Origin: Bacteroidota bacterium
GTDB taxonomy: Bacteria; Bacteroidota; Bacteroidia; Cytophagales; Cyclobacteriaceae
Length of the DNA stretch: 24,492 nt
Direction: 5' to 3'
Assembly (NCBI GenBank): GCA_023412765.1
Contig: JAEZBX010000342.1
Coordinates: 1 to 24,492, forward strand
This document shows, in pieces, positions 15,354-22,420 of this stretch. Each line of letters begins with the position of its first letter. Position 1 is the first letter of the stretch. The position numbers and the translations under genes were made by a program. The notes below the pieces were generated by a model. The model searched no databases. It had not been told where the DNA came from and worked only from the letters and a program-made list of their open reading frames with translations.

Positions 15354-15397
15354 ACCGATTAACCGATAACCGATCACCTTTGAACACCGATCACCGG
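15354..15397 (-). repeat. ACCGAT (ATCGGT) short repeat array overlapping a gene end
   Basis: ACCGAT occurs at 15354, 15362, 15369 and 15386 on the plus strand. Read on the minus strand, GGTGATCGGT appears twice, followed by ATCGGTT and ATCGGTG. The stop codon of the SecD-head-like gene (15391-15393) lies inside the array. Two ATCGGT units in the opposite orientation lie at 15232 and 15256. Confidence 0.7.
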
Positions 15398-15852
15398 TCT
15401 TTCCCGCTCACCATATCCTCAAGCGCATCCTTCACAGTCTCCAGGTCTTTAAGCTCAAGATCAACTCCTAATCTTAGGAAATTTTCTGTAAGCCGTTCGT
15501 TGATCACAAAAATACCAATGACGTTGTTGTTAACGACGATTGCAAATTCTGGCTTCGTAATACTGCTAACGGTTCGGTTCAGTGTTTTTACACTGTTAGA
15601 CGACAATCCAAGATTAACATGGTTTCGCTTAAGTACCGGATCGTATAGAATATCCGTGACGTATTCGATTTCGTCAACATTGATAATGGGCTTCTTCAGT
15701 ACACAAACCTTTTTACCTCCGATCAACATCTTCAACTCCTGTTCGCATGGATTTTTCCGGCCAGGCTTTTTTATTATGAAGATTCCCGACGAGGGCGTCT
15801 CGGCAAAGCTCAGCGTTACCGTTGTGAGCAAGATGGATAACAAAACTCTCAA
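15391..15852 (-). CDS. Exported stand-alone SecD P1-head-like protein
   Basis: This 153-residue protein has a signal peptide (RVLLSILLTTVTLSFAE, cleaved near residue 17-18), so it should be periplasmic. The mature part resembles the periplasmic P1 head of SecD/SecDF: IINVDEIEYVTDILYDPVLKRNHVNL, then FAIVVNNNVIGIFVINERL, then LKDLETVKDALEDMV. The SecD counterparts are a beta strand, a helix, an AxxxDGKVxSxPxIxxxI-like hairpin and an LxEAxxLAxLL helix. The transmembrane segments of SecD are absent. C36 and C50 could form a disulfide. The start must be TTG 15852: a stop codon lies four codons upstream, no ATG or GTG precedes the signal peptide, and TTG gives a good n-region. Function is not known; a role in export or envelope assembly is only a guess. 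It is followed by priA 201 bases later. Confidence 0.62.
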   Translation of the reverse strand: MRVLLSILLTTVTLSFAETPSSGIFIIKKPGRKNPCEQELKMLIGGKKVCVLKKPIINVDEIEYVTDILYDPVLKRNHVNLGLSSNSVKTLNRTVSSITKPEFAIVVNNNVIGIFVINERLTENFLRLGVDLELKDLETVKDALEDMVSGKDR

Positions 15853-15932
15853 AGCCCGTATTTATAATCGTCTAATTTAACATTTTCCGGCCGCACGCAG
15901 GAAATAGCCGACGATTAAATTAAGGCTAAACT

Positions 15933-17375
15933 TTAATAAATTCGGATAGAAGAAATTAAAGGACACGCTTTTGCGTCTTTGATCGCAACACGGACTTTGC
16001 TTGCCTCGATCGGGCCTATTTTCACGATCCTTTTATATCCGATAGTGGTTCCCTCGCCAATTGTAGTCCAAGTGTTGTTAACGTAAGCTTCAATCGAAAA
16101 TGATTTTACTCTTTGCCCAAGCTTAATATATTCTTGTATTTCGACATACTTTATCGTCCGCGTTTCTGTCAGATCAATTTCAACGGAACCGGTTGTTTCA
16201 TTATCGTCCGTCGCCCAATAGGTTTCGTCATTTTCGTCGGTGGTTTGAGACGCGCTGTAATCGTTATCGCCGCCTCGATGAGAGGGAGATGTTGCCTTAG
16301 CATTTTTCGCGAGGTTGTTTCCCAATTCTGTTTGTAACATCTGCTTAAAACCTTGCAACGATTTTACGTCGTTGTCATGCAATAATCCGCGCTGATCTGG
16401 TGGAATGTTAAGCAGTAGGGTAGAACCTCGTCCCACCGAGGTCATATAAATATCAAAAAGCTTTTCTGGTGACTTTACCAGACTGTCTTCATGCGCGTGA
16501 TAAAACCATCCTGGCCGAATAGATACATCCACCTCGGCCGGTATCCATGCTGTTCCATTTTCGTGACCTGTGTTCAAAAGTTCTGTGATGCCGGCTTTAC
16601 CTGCAAAGAGTGTGTCGGGCGTAATCGTGTTCCAGTTAGTTTCACCTGCTATTCCTCTTTCATTTCCGACCCATCGGACACCGGGCCCTGCGTCGCTGAA
16701 AAAAATAACATTTGGTTCCATTTGTCTAACGAGATCCAGCGTTGTGGGCCAGTCATAATAAGTCGATCCATCTATCTGGCGTTTTTCATTAGCTCCACCG
16801 TAGTAACCATCGCCACCATTGGCTCCATCAAACCACATTTCGAAGATTGGCCCATAACTATCGAATAATTCCTTGAGTTGATTCCTGTAATATTCGATGT
16901 AGGCAGGTGTGCCATAGTCGGCCCTGTTTCGGTCCCAAGGAGAAAGGTAAACTCCAAACTTTAGTCCATTGCGTTTCGCTGCTTCTGCTACTTCTTTCAC
17001 CACGTCGCCTTTACCATTTTGAAACGGACTGTTCTTAACCGAATGTTCAGTGTATGATGATGGCCATAGGCAAAAACCATCATGATGTTTGCAAGTTAAG
17101 ATCACTCCTTTGAAACCTGTATCCTTAAAGGTTTGAACCCACTGGTTTGCATCGAACGAAGATGGGTTAAAGATAGATGGACTTTCATCGCCATAGCCCC
17201 ATTCCTTGCCAGTATAAGTATTGAGAGTAAAATGCACGAATGCATTCATTTCCATCTTGTGCCATTCGAGCTGGGCTTGACTTGGTGTGGGACCAAACGC
17301 CGAAGGGGGGTCGACTTTTTTTGAAGAGCATGACACGAAGACTGCCGCGATAGAAATGTAACTGAGGATTTTCAC
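15933..17375 (-). CDS. GH29 alpha-L-fucosidase, probable lipoprotein, with C-terminal F5/8 (CBM32-like) domain
   Basis: This 480-residue glycoside hydrolase should remove alpha-L-fucose from glycans. The N-terminal segment ends FVSC followed by SSKK, a plausible lipobox, so it is probably anchored in a membrane. The catalytic barrel has WHKMEMNAFVHFTLNTYTGKEWG, ILTCKHHDGFCLWPS, FGVYLSPWDRN and EMWFDGANG, where D183 is the expected nucleophile. LLLNIPPDQRGLL closes the barrel. From about residue 360 a galactose-binding-like F5/8 domain follows (KNAKATSP, DDNETTGSVEIDL, VRVAIKDAKACPLISSIRIY). I chose GTG 17375; the frame extends to a TTG at 17423 that would add 16 residues. No sulfatase, SusC/D pair or other glycosidase is next to it, so this is not a classic polysaccharide utilization locus. 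Confidence 0.93.
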   Translation of the reverse strand: MKILSYISIAAVFVSCSSKKVDPPSAFGPTPSQAQLEWHKMEMNAFVHFTLNTYTGKEWGYGDESPSIFNPSSFDANQWVQTFKDTGFKGVILTCKHHDGFCLWPSSYTEHSVKNSPFQNGKGDVVKEVAEAAKRNGLKFGVYLSPWDRNRADYGTPAYIEYYRNQLKELFDSYGPIFEMWFDGANGGDGYYGGANEKRQIDGSTYYDWPTTLDLVRQMEPNVIFFSDAGPGVRWVGNERGIAGETNWNTITPDTLFAGKAGITELLNTGHENGTAWIPAEVDVSIRPGWFYHAHEDSLVKSPEKLFDIYMTSVGRGSTLLLNIPPDQRGLLHDNDVKSLQGFKQMLQTELGNNLAKNAKATSPSHRGGDNDYSASQTTDENDETYWATDDNETTGSVEIDLTETRTIKYVEIQEYIKLGQRVKSFSIEAYVNNTWTTIGEGTTIGYKRIVKIGPIEASKVRVAIKDAKACPLISSIRIY

Positions 17376-17520
17376 ACGTAGAAAAATTAATTGGCTAATA
17401 TACAGTGTGCAATGGGATTTCAATATTTCTGTTCTAGCGATTGTGCCCTTTTTGAGTTAATCCTTCTTTGTCAAGTTAAAAGAACTTTATGGATTGAGGA
17501 GTAGCACGACCATTTTTCCA

Positions 17521-17598
17521 GCTTTTGGATTGCAACCTAATTTTAGCTTTGGCCTGGTGGGGGATGTGCGGCTAAAATTCAGTTGCAAATCCAAAAGC
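17521..17598. repeat. Long imperfect inverted repeat (about 25 bp paired, 23-base loop)
   Basis: The left arm (17521-17547) and right arm (17571-17598) pair in three blocks: 10 bp (GCTTTTGGAT), 6 bp (TGCAAC) and 9 bp (AATTTTAGC). They are broken by one bulged A at 17588 and a 2x2 internal loop. The terminal loop is G-rich (contains GGTGGGGGATG). Such a long stem far outside coding sequence suggests a structured RNA, a palindromic mobile unit or a transcription terminator for the upstream phosphorylase gene. Confidence 0.85.
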
Positions 17599-17615
17599 GC
17601 AGCCATGCGGCTGCG
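17598..17615. repeat. Perfect GC-rich hairpin CGCAGCC-ATGC-GGCTGCG
   Basis: A 7-bp stem with a 4-base loop, sharing one base with the right arm of the long hairpin. The tandem arrangement of a long and a short stem is more like a structured element than a chance palindrome. Confidence 0.8.
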
Positions 17616-17803
17616 GAGCCAAATCACGACAAATCAATGCTGCGCTAGGCGACGACCTACAAAAACGACCTTCAAAAAGCGAAGAATACTCTTCTCAAAG
17701 CACTTAAATAGAAGATGGCAAAGTAAGATTAATCCTGTTTACGCATCTAATGAAAACAAAGCTGCTGAAAACTTAACAACTTCTGATCGATGAATTCGCA
17801 GGA

Positions 17804-19456
17804 TTAAGAATGGTACATCCTTTCGTAGTACTCCTCTGCCATCCTTCCCGAGTCGAAGAATGGTAGAACGTCTTTCATGCTCGACATAACCAGCTTCTGC
17901 CACTTGTCAGGATGATCGTAATACATTGGAATAATTTCTCTTTCCAAAACATCCATAAGTTTTTGGGCTTCGATCTTGTCCTTCGATTCAGGTGTAAGCG
18001 CATCATCGGCGGTGTCTATGATGAATGAATTTTTTCCGTGTCGTGCAAATTCGGGCACCCATCCATCAGGTATTGAAAGGTTGACGGAGCCATTCATAGC
18101 AGCCGTCATTCCAGAAGTTCCGGAAGCTTCATGATACAACCTTGGATTATTTAACCAAATGTCTGAACCCTTCTTCAAATGGTCTGACAACCACAACTCG
18201 TAACCCGTTACAACGGTACAGTTAGGCAAATCCTTAGTCTTCCAGTAGATCTCATTAAATATGTTTATCGCTCCGTAATCTTCAGGATATGGCTTTCCGG
18301 CCCAAATAATCTGGACAGGATAATTTTTGTTTTGCGCGAGTCTTAAAAAGCGATCATAATTTAAGAGAAGAAGATTTGCTCTTTTGTAAGCGGCAAACCG
18401 ACGCGCCCAAACAATAGTAAGTATCTCTTCATCAAAAAGCTTCCCGGTCTGATTAGCGACGACTCTGAAAAGCTTGCGCTTCATTTCTTTCTTTCGAGCG
18501 ACCAGCCCTTTTTCGTCGCCTTCGCTGTGAAATTTTGTAAGCGCGGGATCTTGCCAGTACGTTTTGTTCTGGGCATTGGTGATTGCTGTGATCTCACAAA
18601 TACCTTTGTAGTTACCCCACATCTTGTTCGCCACCTCACCGTGTAGTTGAGATACACCATTTGCCTTCTTCGAAAGGCGGAGGGCAGTGAGTGTATAGTT
18701 TAGAACCCCATGTTCAGGTTGCACATATTCATTTACCTGGCTCAATGATAATCCGTTGAAGAAGCTCATACTATGTAGAAGTGGTACGCTGTGTTCTTCA
18801 TTGCCGGCTTTCTCGGGCGTATGTGTTGTAAATACGACGCGCTTTTTAACCTCATCGATATTTTTATATTTATCAAGCAGGTAAAAACACATAGGCAGTG
18901 CGTGGCCTTCATTCATGTGATAAATTTCTGTTTCACGCTGAAGAACATCCAACAATTTTGCTCCACCAATTCCTAACAGTATAGATTGAGCGATCCGTGT
19001 TGTTTCGTTGGGATCGTATAGGCGATGACTAATGGTTTGCGCGAGATAGTCGTTTTCAGGAATGTCGGTACTCAGCAAAAACAGGGGCGCCGAATTAAAC
19101 ACACCAGGCTTCAAGAGATACGCCTTTACAAAAACTTTTGCGCCGTGAATAGTAATCGGAAAAACAATATGTGTATCTGTCAGAAATGAATAGTCTTTAT
19201 CGCGAAAGCTAACTCGCAATGTCTGGTCCTGATTCCGCTCCTGGTCGTAATAACCTTTTTTCCAAAGGATGCCGATTCCTATCAGGTTCTGTTTAAGTTC
19301 ATATGCACTGCGAAGGTGAGATCCAGCAAGAAATCCGAGGCCTCCGCTGTATATCTTGAGGGGTTGGTCAACTGCAAACTCCATGGAGAAATACGCCACG
19401 GGTTTTGAATACTTTTTATTGAATTTGTAAGGAAAAAGTTCGCTTAGGTTAATCAT
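17804..19456 (-). CDS. Alpha-glucan phosphorylase family protein (GT35, short form)
   Basis: This 550-residue protein belongs to the short alpha-glucan phosphorylase-like family. These enzymes use phosphate to release glucose 1-phosphate from glycogen or maltodextrin. Conserved elements are VAYFSMEFAVDQPLKIYSGGLGFLAGSH (written here in parts: YFSMEFAVD, KIYSGGLGFLAG), YHMNEGHA, FTTHTPEKAGNEEH, WARRFAAYKRANLL (R352/R353 and K358, expected for phosphate and cofactor contacts) and HEASGTSGM. The lysine that carries pyridoxal phosphate normally follows that glycine-methionine (GMKAAMNG); here it is T451 (GMTAAMNG). Either this clade uses another arrangement or it is not a standard PLP phosphorylase. 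It starts at ATG 19456 behind a perfect -7 element. No other glycogen gene lies in the window. Confidence 0.87.
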   Translation of the reverse strand: MINLSELFPYKFNKKYSKPVAYFSMEFAVDQPLKIYSGGLGFLAGSHLRSAYELKQNLIGIGILWKKGYYDQERNQDQTLRVSFRDKDYSFLTDTHIVFPITIHGAKVFVKAYLLKPGVFNSAPLFLLSTDIPENDYLAQTISHRLYDPNETTRIAQSILLGIGGAKLLDVLQRETEIYHMNEGHALPMCFYLLDKYKNIDEVKKRVVFTTHTPEKAGNEEHSVPLLHSMSFFNGLSLSQVNEYVQPEHGVLNYTLTALRLSKKANGVSQLHGEVANKMWGNYKGICEITAITNAQNKTYWQDPALTKFHSEGDEKGLVARKKEMKRKLFRVVANQTGKLFDEEILTIVWARRFAAYKRANLLLLNYDRFLRLAQNKNYPVQIIWAGKPYPEDYGAINIFNEIYWKTKDLPNCTVVTGYELWLSDHLKKGSDIWLNNPRLYHEASGTSGMTAAMNGSVNLSIPDGWVPEFARHGKNSFIIDTADDALTPESKDKIEAQKLMDVLEREIIPMYYDHPDKWQKLVMSSMKDVLPFFDSGRMAEEYYERMYHS

Positions 19457-19476
19457 AGAGGATCAATAAATGTGGT

Positions 19477-19484
19477 CAAACGTA
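19477..19484 (-). promoter_or_regulatory. -7 promoter element of the phosphorylase gene
   Basis: TACGTTTG on the minus strand is a perfect TAnnTTTG match, ending 20 bases before the ATG at 19456. No TTTG is seen at -33 spacing; that position is taken by a short palindrome. Confidence 0.45.
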
Positions 19485-19495
19485 ATAAAAGCCGC

Positions 19496-19508
19496 GCAAT
19501 TGAATTGC
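19496..19508. promoter_or_regulatory. Candidate operator palindrome GCAATTGAATTGC
   Basis: A perfect 13-base palindrome (6-base arms around one central base) lies 11 bases upstream of the -7 element, where the -33 region is expected. A further GCAATT half-site follows on the minus strand side. It could bind a transcription factor controlling the phosphorylase; no regulator gene is adjacent. Confidence 0.35.
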
Positions 19509-19582
19509 ATCAAATTGCCCCTGAAACTTACAATGGGGTATCGCAAACGATTGAATGGATGAACTCTTGTATAACTTTAGGA

Positions 19583-20575
19583 CTAGGCGAACGAATTAAT
19601 GAGCTCTTCGAGTGAAGTGAAGGTCGATTGCTCATTGAGTTTCCAAACCAATCCGCCGTTTTCGTGGCTTATCAATACCGTATAATCCGATACATTTTCA
19701 TCACCGATTATAAATCCGCACCGCTCCAGGGCATTCTTGGTCCATAGGTAATCATGACCGGCTCCAACAAGGTGCACTGAGATGCTGCGATGAGGTACGT
19801 GCTCTACTTTCCCTGTCTTCAAATCAAAACCTTTAAATTGAAAGATTGAATCAAAGGCGCCGTTCAGGACCAGGTCTTCGGGAATGCCACTTATGATCTT
19901 CTTGTCGTGACCCGCGAGCCAAATCACATCAGCAGTCTGAAGCGCAAGATCCAATTCGTGGGTGGAGACAAGAATTGCCTTCTTTGATTGATGGGCTAAT
20001 CTCCGCAGAACATTCATTATCTCCAGTCGGTTGTTGAGGTCAAGGTGGGCCGTTGGCTCATCCAGCAATATCACTGGTGTATTTTGTACGACTGCCCTGG
20101 CTATCATAACCATTTGCACCTGCCCGTCGCTTAGTTCGTGAATTTTCTTATTTCTTAAATGATCAATGCGAAATTCAACCATGGCCTCGGAGATCATCTT
20201 TTCATCTCGGTCGGATAGCCTTGCATCCCACCCGAGATATGGATATCGGCCAAAGGCGACGACATCAAAGGCGTTCATATTTATAGCAGAAATCCGATCA
20301 GTTAAAACTACAGCAAGCTGCTGGGGAAGATCCATTGAACCCATCCTTCGCATTCCCGCGTAAATAATTTCACCCGACAATGGTTTTTGCAATCCCGCCA
20401 GAGTCCTGATTAAGGTAGATTTTCCGATCCCATTCGGGCCCATAAAGCAGGTCAGTTTGCCAGGGACCAACATGAGATTTAGCTGTTGGAACAGCTCATG
20501 GTAAATCGGACCCTGAATGTATCCTATCGTAAGACTTTCAGTCGTAATCGCGCCGTTAGCCTTTCCCTCTTCCAT
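19583..20575 (-). CDS. ATP-binding protein of a siderophore/haem/B12-type ABC importer (FecE/BtuD family)
   Basis: This 330-residue ATPase powers import through the FecCD-type permease encoded just upstream. It has Walker A GPNGIGKS (46-53), Q-loop region LPQQLAVVLTD, signature LSDGQ (148-152), Walker B ILLDEP (169-174) and the H-loop histidine H206 (STHELD). The core ends near residue 255; the remaining 75 residues are an extra C-terminal domain (SISVHLVGAGHDYLWTKNAL, then DYTVLISHENGGLVW) with a beta-alpha-beta look, making the protein longer than typical FecE proteins. Its ATG follows the permease stop after one base, so the two are coupled. Substrate cannot be told: no binding protein or TonB-dependent receptor gene is in the window. 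Confidence 0.92.
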   Translation of the reverse strand: MEEGKANGAITTESLTIGYIQGPIYHELFQQLNLMLVPGKLTCFMGPNGIGKSTLIRTLAGLQKPLSGEIIYAGMRRMGSMDLPQQLAVVLTDRISAINMNAFDVVAFGRYPYLGWDARLSDRDEKMISEAMVEFRIDHLRNKKIHELSDGQVQMVMIARAVVQNTPVILLDEPTAHLDLNNRLEIMNVLRRLAHQSKKAILVSTHELDLALQTADVIWLAGHDKKIISGIPEDLVLNGAFDSIFQFKGFDLKTGKVEHVPHRSISVHLVGAGHDYLWTKNALERCGFIIGDENVSDYTVLISHENGGLVWKLNEQSTFTSLEELINSFA

Positions 20576-20576
20576 C

Positions 20577-21596
20577 TTATATAGAGATTCGTTTAGCTCT
20601 TAATACAATCCAGATCACAACCGGTGCTCCGATCAGCGCAGTTATTGCATTAATTGGAAGAACGTAGTTGCTGCCAGGAAGCTGAGCCAATACGTCACAG
20701 AAGAGCATGAGTATTGCTCCAGTTATTATCACTGCCGGTAATAGAATCCGGTGGTTATGAGTTTTTATCACGAGCTTCGTCAGATGAGGAACTGCTAACC
20801 CGACAAAGGCGATGGGTCCACAAAAAGCAGTAACTCCGCCAGTAAGTACCGCCGCGGATAGAATGATTAAAAGGCGAGCTCTACCTAGCTTAACACCAAC
20901 ACTCATTGCATAATTGTCACCGAGCAACCAGGCATTTAAAGCCTTAACTGAAATCATTCCTATAATAATGCCAAACACAAGGATCGCTGCAAGGATCTTT
21001 ATTTCTGTCCAGTTAAGTGTGCCGAGGCTTCCGAACGTCCAGAGCAGGTAAGCCTGCTGATCTTCTGCTTTGCTTAAGAACTGTAAGACGCTCACCAATG
21101 ATGCCGTCGCAGCGCCGATCATCAGACCGATAATCAGTAATGATGTATTATCACCGAGTCGCCTGGCTACAAAAAAGATTACGATAAAGACGATGCCAGC
21201 ACCAGCGCTTGCAGCTATAACGGTCGACCAGGGACCTGACCCGAGGGGAAGTTCAAAACCTGCAGCCTGGCTCATTAGTAATAGAGAGACTGCCAGGCTG
21301 GCGCCAGAACTCAAGCCAAGCACGTCGGGTCCGGCCAGCGCATTTCGAAACAAAGTTTGCATTTGTAGCCCGCCAACCGAGAGTGCGCTACCAGCCAGCA
21401 CACATGTTAACGCCTTTGTAACTCTGAATTGCCATATGATATCATTGTAGACCGGGTTTGAACCTTCATTGCCCAGCAATATGTTGAAGACTGCGGCCGG
21501 TGGAATTTTAACGCTGCCTGCTGATAGATTAAACAGGAAGAGCATTATCAGCAGAAGAGACAGAGCACCCCAGCGTATGTGATAAGGCATTTTCAT
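20577..21596 (-). CDS. FecCD-family ABC importer permease
   Basis: This 339-residue inner-membrane protein forms the channel of an importer for iron-siderophore, haem or cobalamin. About ten hydrophobic segments are visible, starting LSLLLIMLFLFNLSAGSV. Family motifs include FRVTKALTCVLAGSALSVGGLQMQ (seen as RVTKALTCVLAGSAL and GLQMQTLFRNALAGPDVLG), LWTFGSL, and GPIAFVGLAVPHLTK near the ATPase coupling helix. I chose ATG 21596 (another ATG is two codons on); the frame extends to a TTG at 21617 without support. It is the first gene of a two-gene operon and is transcribed divergently from the ribosomal operon; the 191 bases between the two starts hold the rplC promoter. A weak -7-like TATCATTG lies about 24 bases upstream of the ATG. 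Confidence 0.93.
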   Translation of the reverse strand: MKMPYHIRWGALSLLLIMLFLFNLSAGSVKIPPAAVFNILLGNEGSNPVYNDIIWQFRVTKALTCVLAGSALSVGGLQMQTLFRNALAGPDVLGLSSGASLAVSLLLMSQAAGFELPLGSGPWSTVIAASAGAGIVFIVIFFVARRLGDNTSLLIIGLMIGAATASLVSVLQFLSKAEDQQAYLLWTFGSLGTLNWTEIKILAAILVFGIIIGMISVKALNAWLLGDNYAMSVGVKLGRARLLIILSAAVLTGGVTAFCGPIAFVGLAVPHLTKLVIKTHNHRILLPAVIITGAILMLFCDVLAQLPGSNYVLPINAITALIGAPVVIWIVLRAKRISI

Positions 21597-21696
21597 TTTG
21601 TAGCGGCTTGCCGGCAATGATACGCGATTTTTAAAAGGAATCCCCTAGTGTATGCCCTGTAGGTAACCGTCATTGCCAAAAATTTTGAAATCGGCA

Positions 21697-21727
21697 CTTG
21701 GTAACTATTCATTAGTTCCTATCTTTG
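21697..21727 (+). promoter_or_regulatory. Promoter of the rplC ribosomal operon
   Basis: CTTG (21697-21700), 19 bases, then TATCTTTG (21720-21727): a good -33 core with a perfect TAnnTTTG -7 element at standard spacing. Transcription should start near 21733, giving a leader of about 55 bases. It shows that rplC can be the first gene of this operon. Confidence 0.65.
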
Positions 21728-21732
21728 CAGTC

Positions 21733-21757
21733 CTTTTTGCGGGATGACCGTGAAAAG
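21733..21757 (+). promoter_or_regulatory. 10-bp hairpin in the rplC operon leader
   Basis: CTTTTTGCGG pairs with CCGTGAAAAG around a GATGA loop: eight Watson-Crick and two G-U pairs with no bulge. It lies at the expected 5' end of the transcript. Ribosomal protein operons are often self-regulated through leader structures (L4 in E. coli S10), so this is a candidate control site; it does not resemble the E. coli S10 leader in size. Confidence 0.45.
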
Positions 21758-21787
21758 TCCTGAAAAACAGCATAAATCGGTTCAGCC

Positions 21788-22420
21788 ATGCCTGGAATTA
21801 TAGGAAAGAAAATAGGAATGACGAGCGTTTTCGGTCCCGACGGGACGAGCATCGCCTGTACAGTTATAGAAGCGGGTCCTTGTGTGGTGACACAAGTAAA
21901 AAATGTGGAAACAGACGGATATCGTGCTGTCCAGTTGGCCTTTGGAGAACAAAAAGAAAAAAATTCGACCAAGGCAGCGATTGGCCATTTTAAAAAAGCT
22001 GGCACTACTCCCAAACGCAACGTTGTGGAGTTTCGCGACTTCCGGAAAGAGTACGACGGTATGATCGAACTTGGAAAAGAGATCCGAGTTCAGGATGTAT
22101 TTGTTGAAGGTGATTTTGTAGACGCTGTCGGTACCTCAAAGGGTAAAGGATTTCAGGGCGTTGTTAAGAGACACAATTTTGCCGGCGTTGGCGGTGCAAC
22201 ACACGGTCAGCATAACAGACTTCGCGCTCCTGGTTCAATGGGTAACGCGTCTTTTGCATCACGCGTGCCAAAAGGTAAACGTCTTGCCGGTCGCATGGGT
22301 GGTGATCGCGTGAAGCTAGACAACCTCCAGATCGTAAAGATCCTTGCAGATCAAAATGTAGTTATTGTTAGCGGCTCCGTTCCTGGTGCCAAAAACTCCA
22401 CTGTAATTCTTCAGAAATAA
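21788..22420 (+). CDS. rplC: 50S ribosomal protein L3
   Basis: This 210-residue protein is an early-assembly component of the large subunit near the peptidyl-transferase centre. The sequence begins PGIIGKKIGMTSVFGPDG. It has the central loop GKGFQGVVKRHNFAGVGGATHGQHN and GSMGNASFASRVPKGKRLAGRMG, all diagnostic for bacterial L3. Length is normal. It is the first gene of the operon: no rpsJ (S10) precedes it, and instead a divergent ABC transporter lies upstream. Its stop codon overlaps the rplD start (TAATG). Confidence 0.98.
   Translation: MPGIIGKKIGMTSVFGPDGTSIACTVIEAGPCVVTQVKNVETDGYRAVQLAFGEQKEKNSTKAAIGHFKKAGTTPKRNVVEFRDFRKEYDGMIELGKEIRVQDVFVEGDFVDAVGTSKGKGFQGVVKRHNFAGVGGATHGQHNRLRAPGSMGNASFASRVPKGKRLAGRMGGDRVKLDNLQIVKILADQNVVIVSGSVPGAKNSTVILQK

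Larger units (their letters stand above)
15190..15390. other. Repeat-filled interval between the SecD-head-like gene and priA
   Basis: These 201 bases hold the priA -7 element, two ATCGGT units (15232 and 15256), a purine-rich heptamer block (15274-15304), a GCCCGA/TCGGGC hairpin (15336-15353) that could terminate the upstream gene, and an ACCGAT array from 15354. The minus strand happens to be open in the priA frame through all of it, but the content argues against coding. Confidence 0.55.
17376..17803. other. Gene-free region between the phosphorylase and fucosidase genes
   Basis: These 428 bases lie between two minus-strand genes. The main content is the long imperfect hairpin at 17521-17598 and the short perfect hairpin abutting it at 17598-17615. 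No perfect TAnnTTTG element is seen before the fucosidase. A TTGACA-like sequence occurs on the minus strand around 17468-17473, but without a credible partner. A 99-codon plus-strand frame (17494-17793) crosses the hairpins and is rich in Arg, Lys, Ser and Thr with no recognisable domain; I do not call it a gene. Confidence 0.6.

Noticed and set aside
15190..15387. A 66-residue N-terminal extension of PriA (frame open to an ATG at 15387)
   Set aside because: It is translated from ATCGGT and heptamer repeats, is unlike PriA N-termini, and a -7 promoter element lies between it and the GTG at 15189 where family similarity begins.
15320..15880. Plus-strand 186-codon frame opposite the SecD-head-like gene
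   Set aside because: The minus-strand frame has a signal peptide and a recognisable fold pattern; the plus-strand protein is Ser/Thr/Phe-rich shadow sequence.
17521..17598. Integron attC site
   Set aside because: The stem has a bulge and internal loop like attC, but the outer ends lack RYYYAAC/GTTRRRY boxes and there is no integrase or cassette array.
17494..17793. Plus-strand 99-codon frame in the phosphorylase-fucosidase gap
   Set aside because: It crosses two hairpins, has low-complexity basic composition, no domain, and no promoter or ribosome-binding support.
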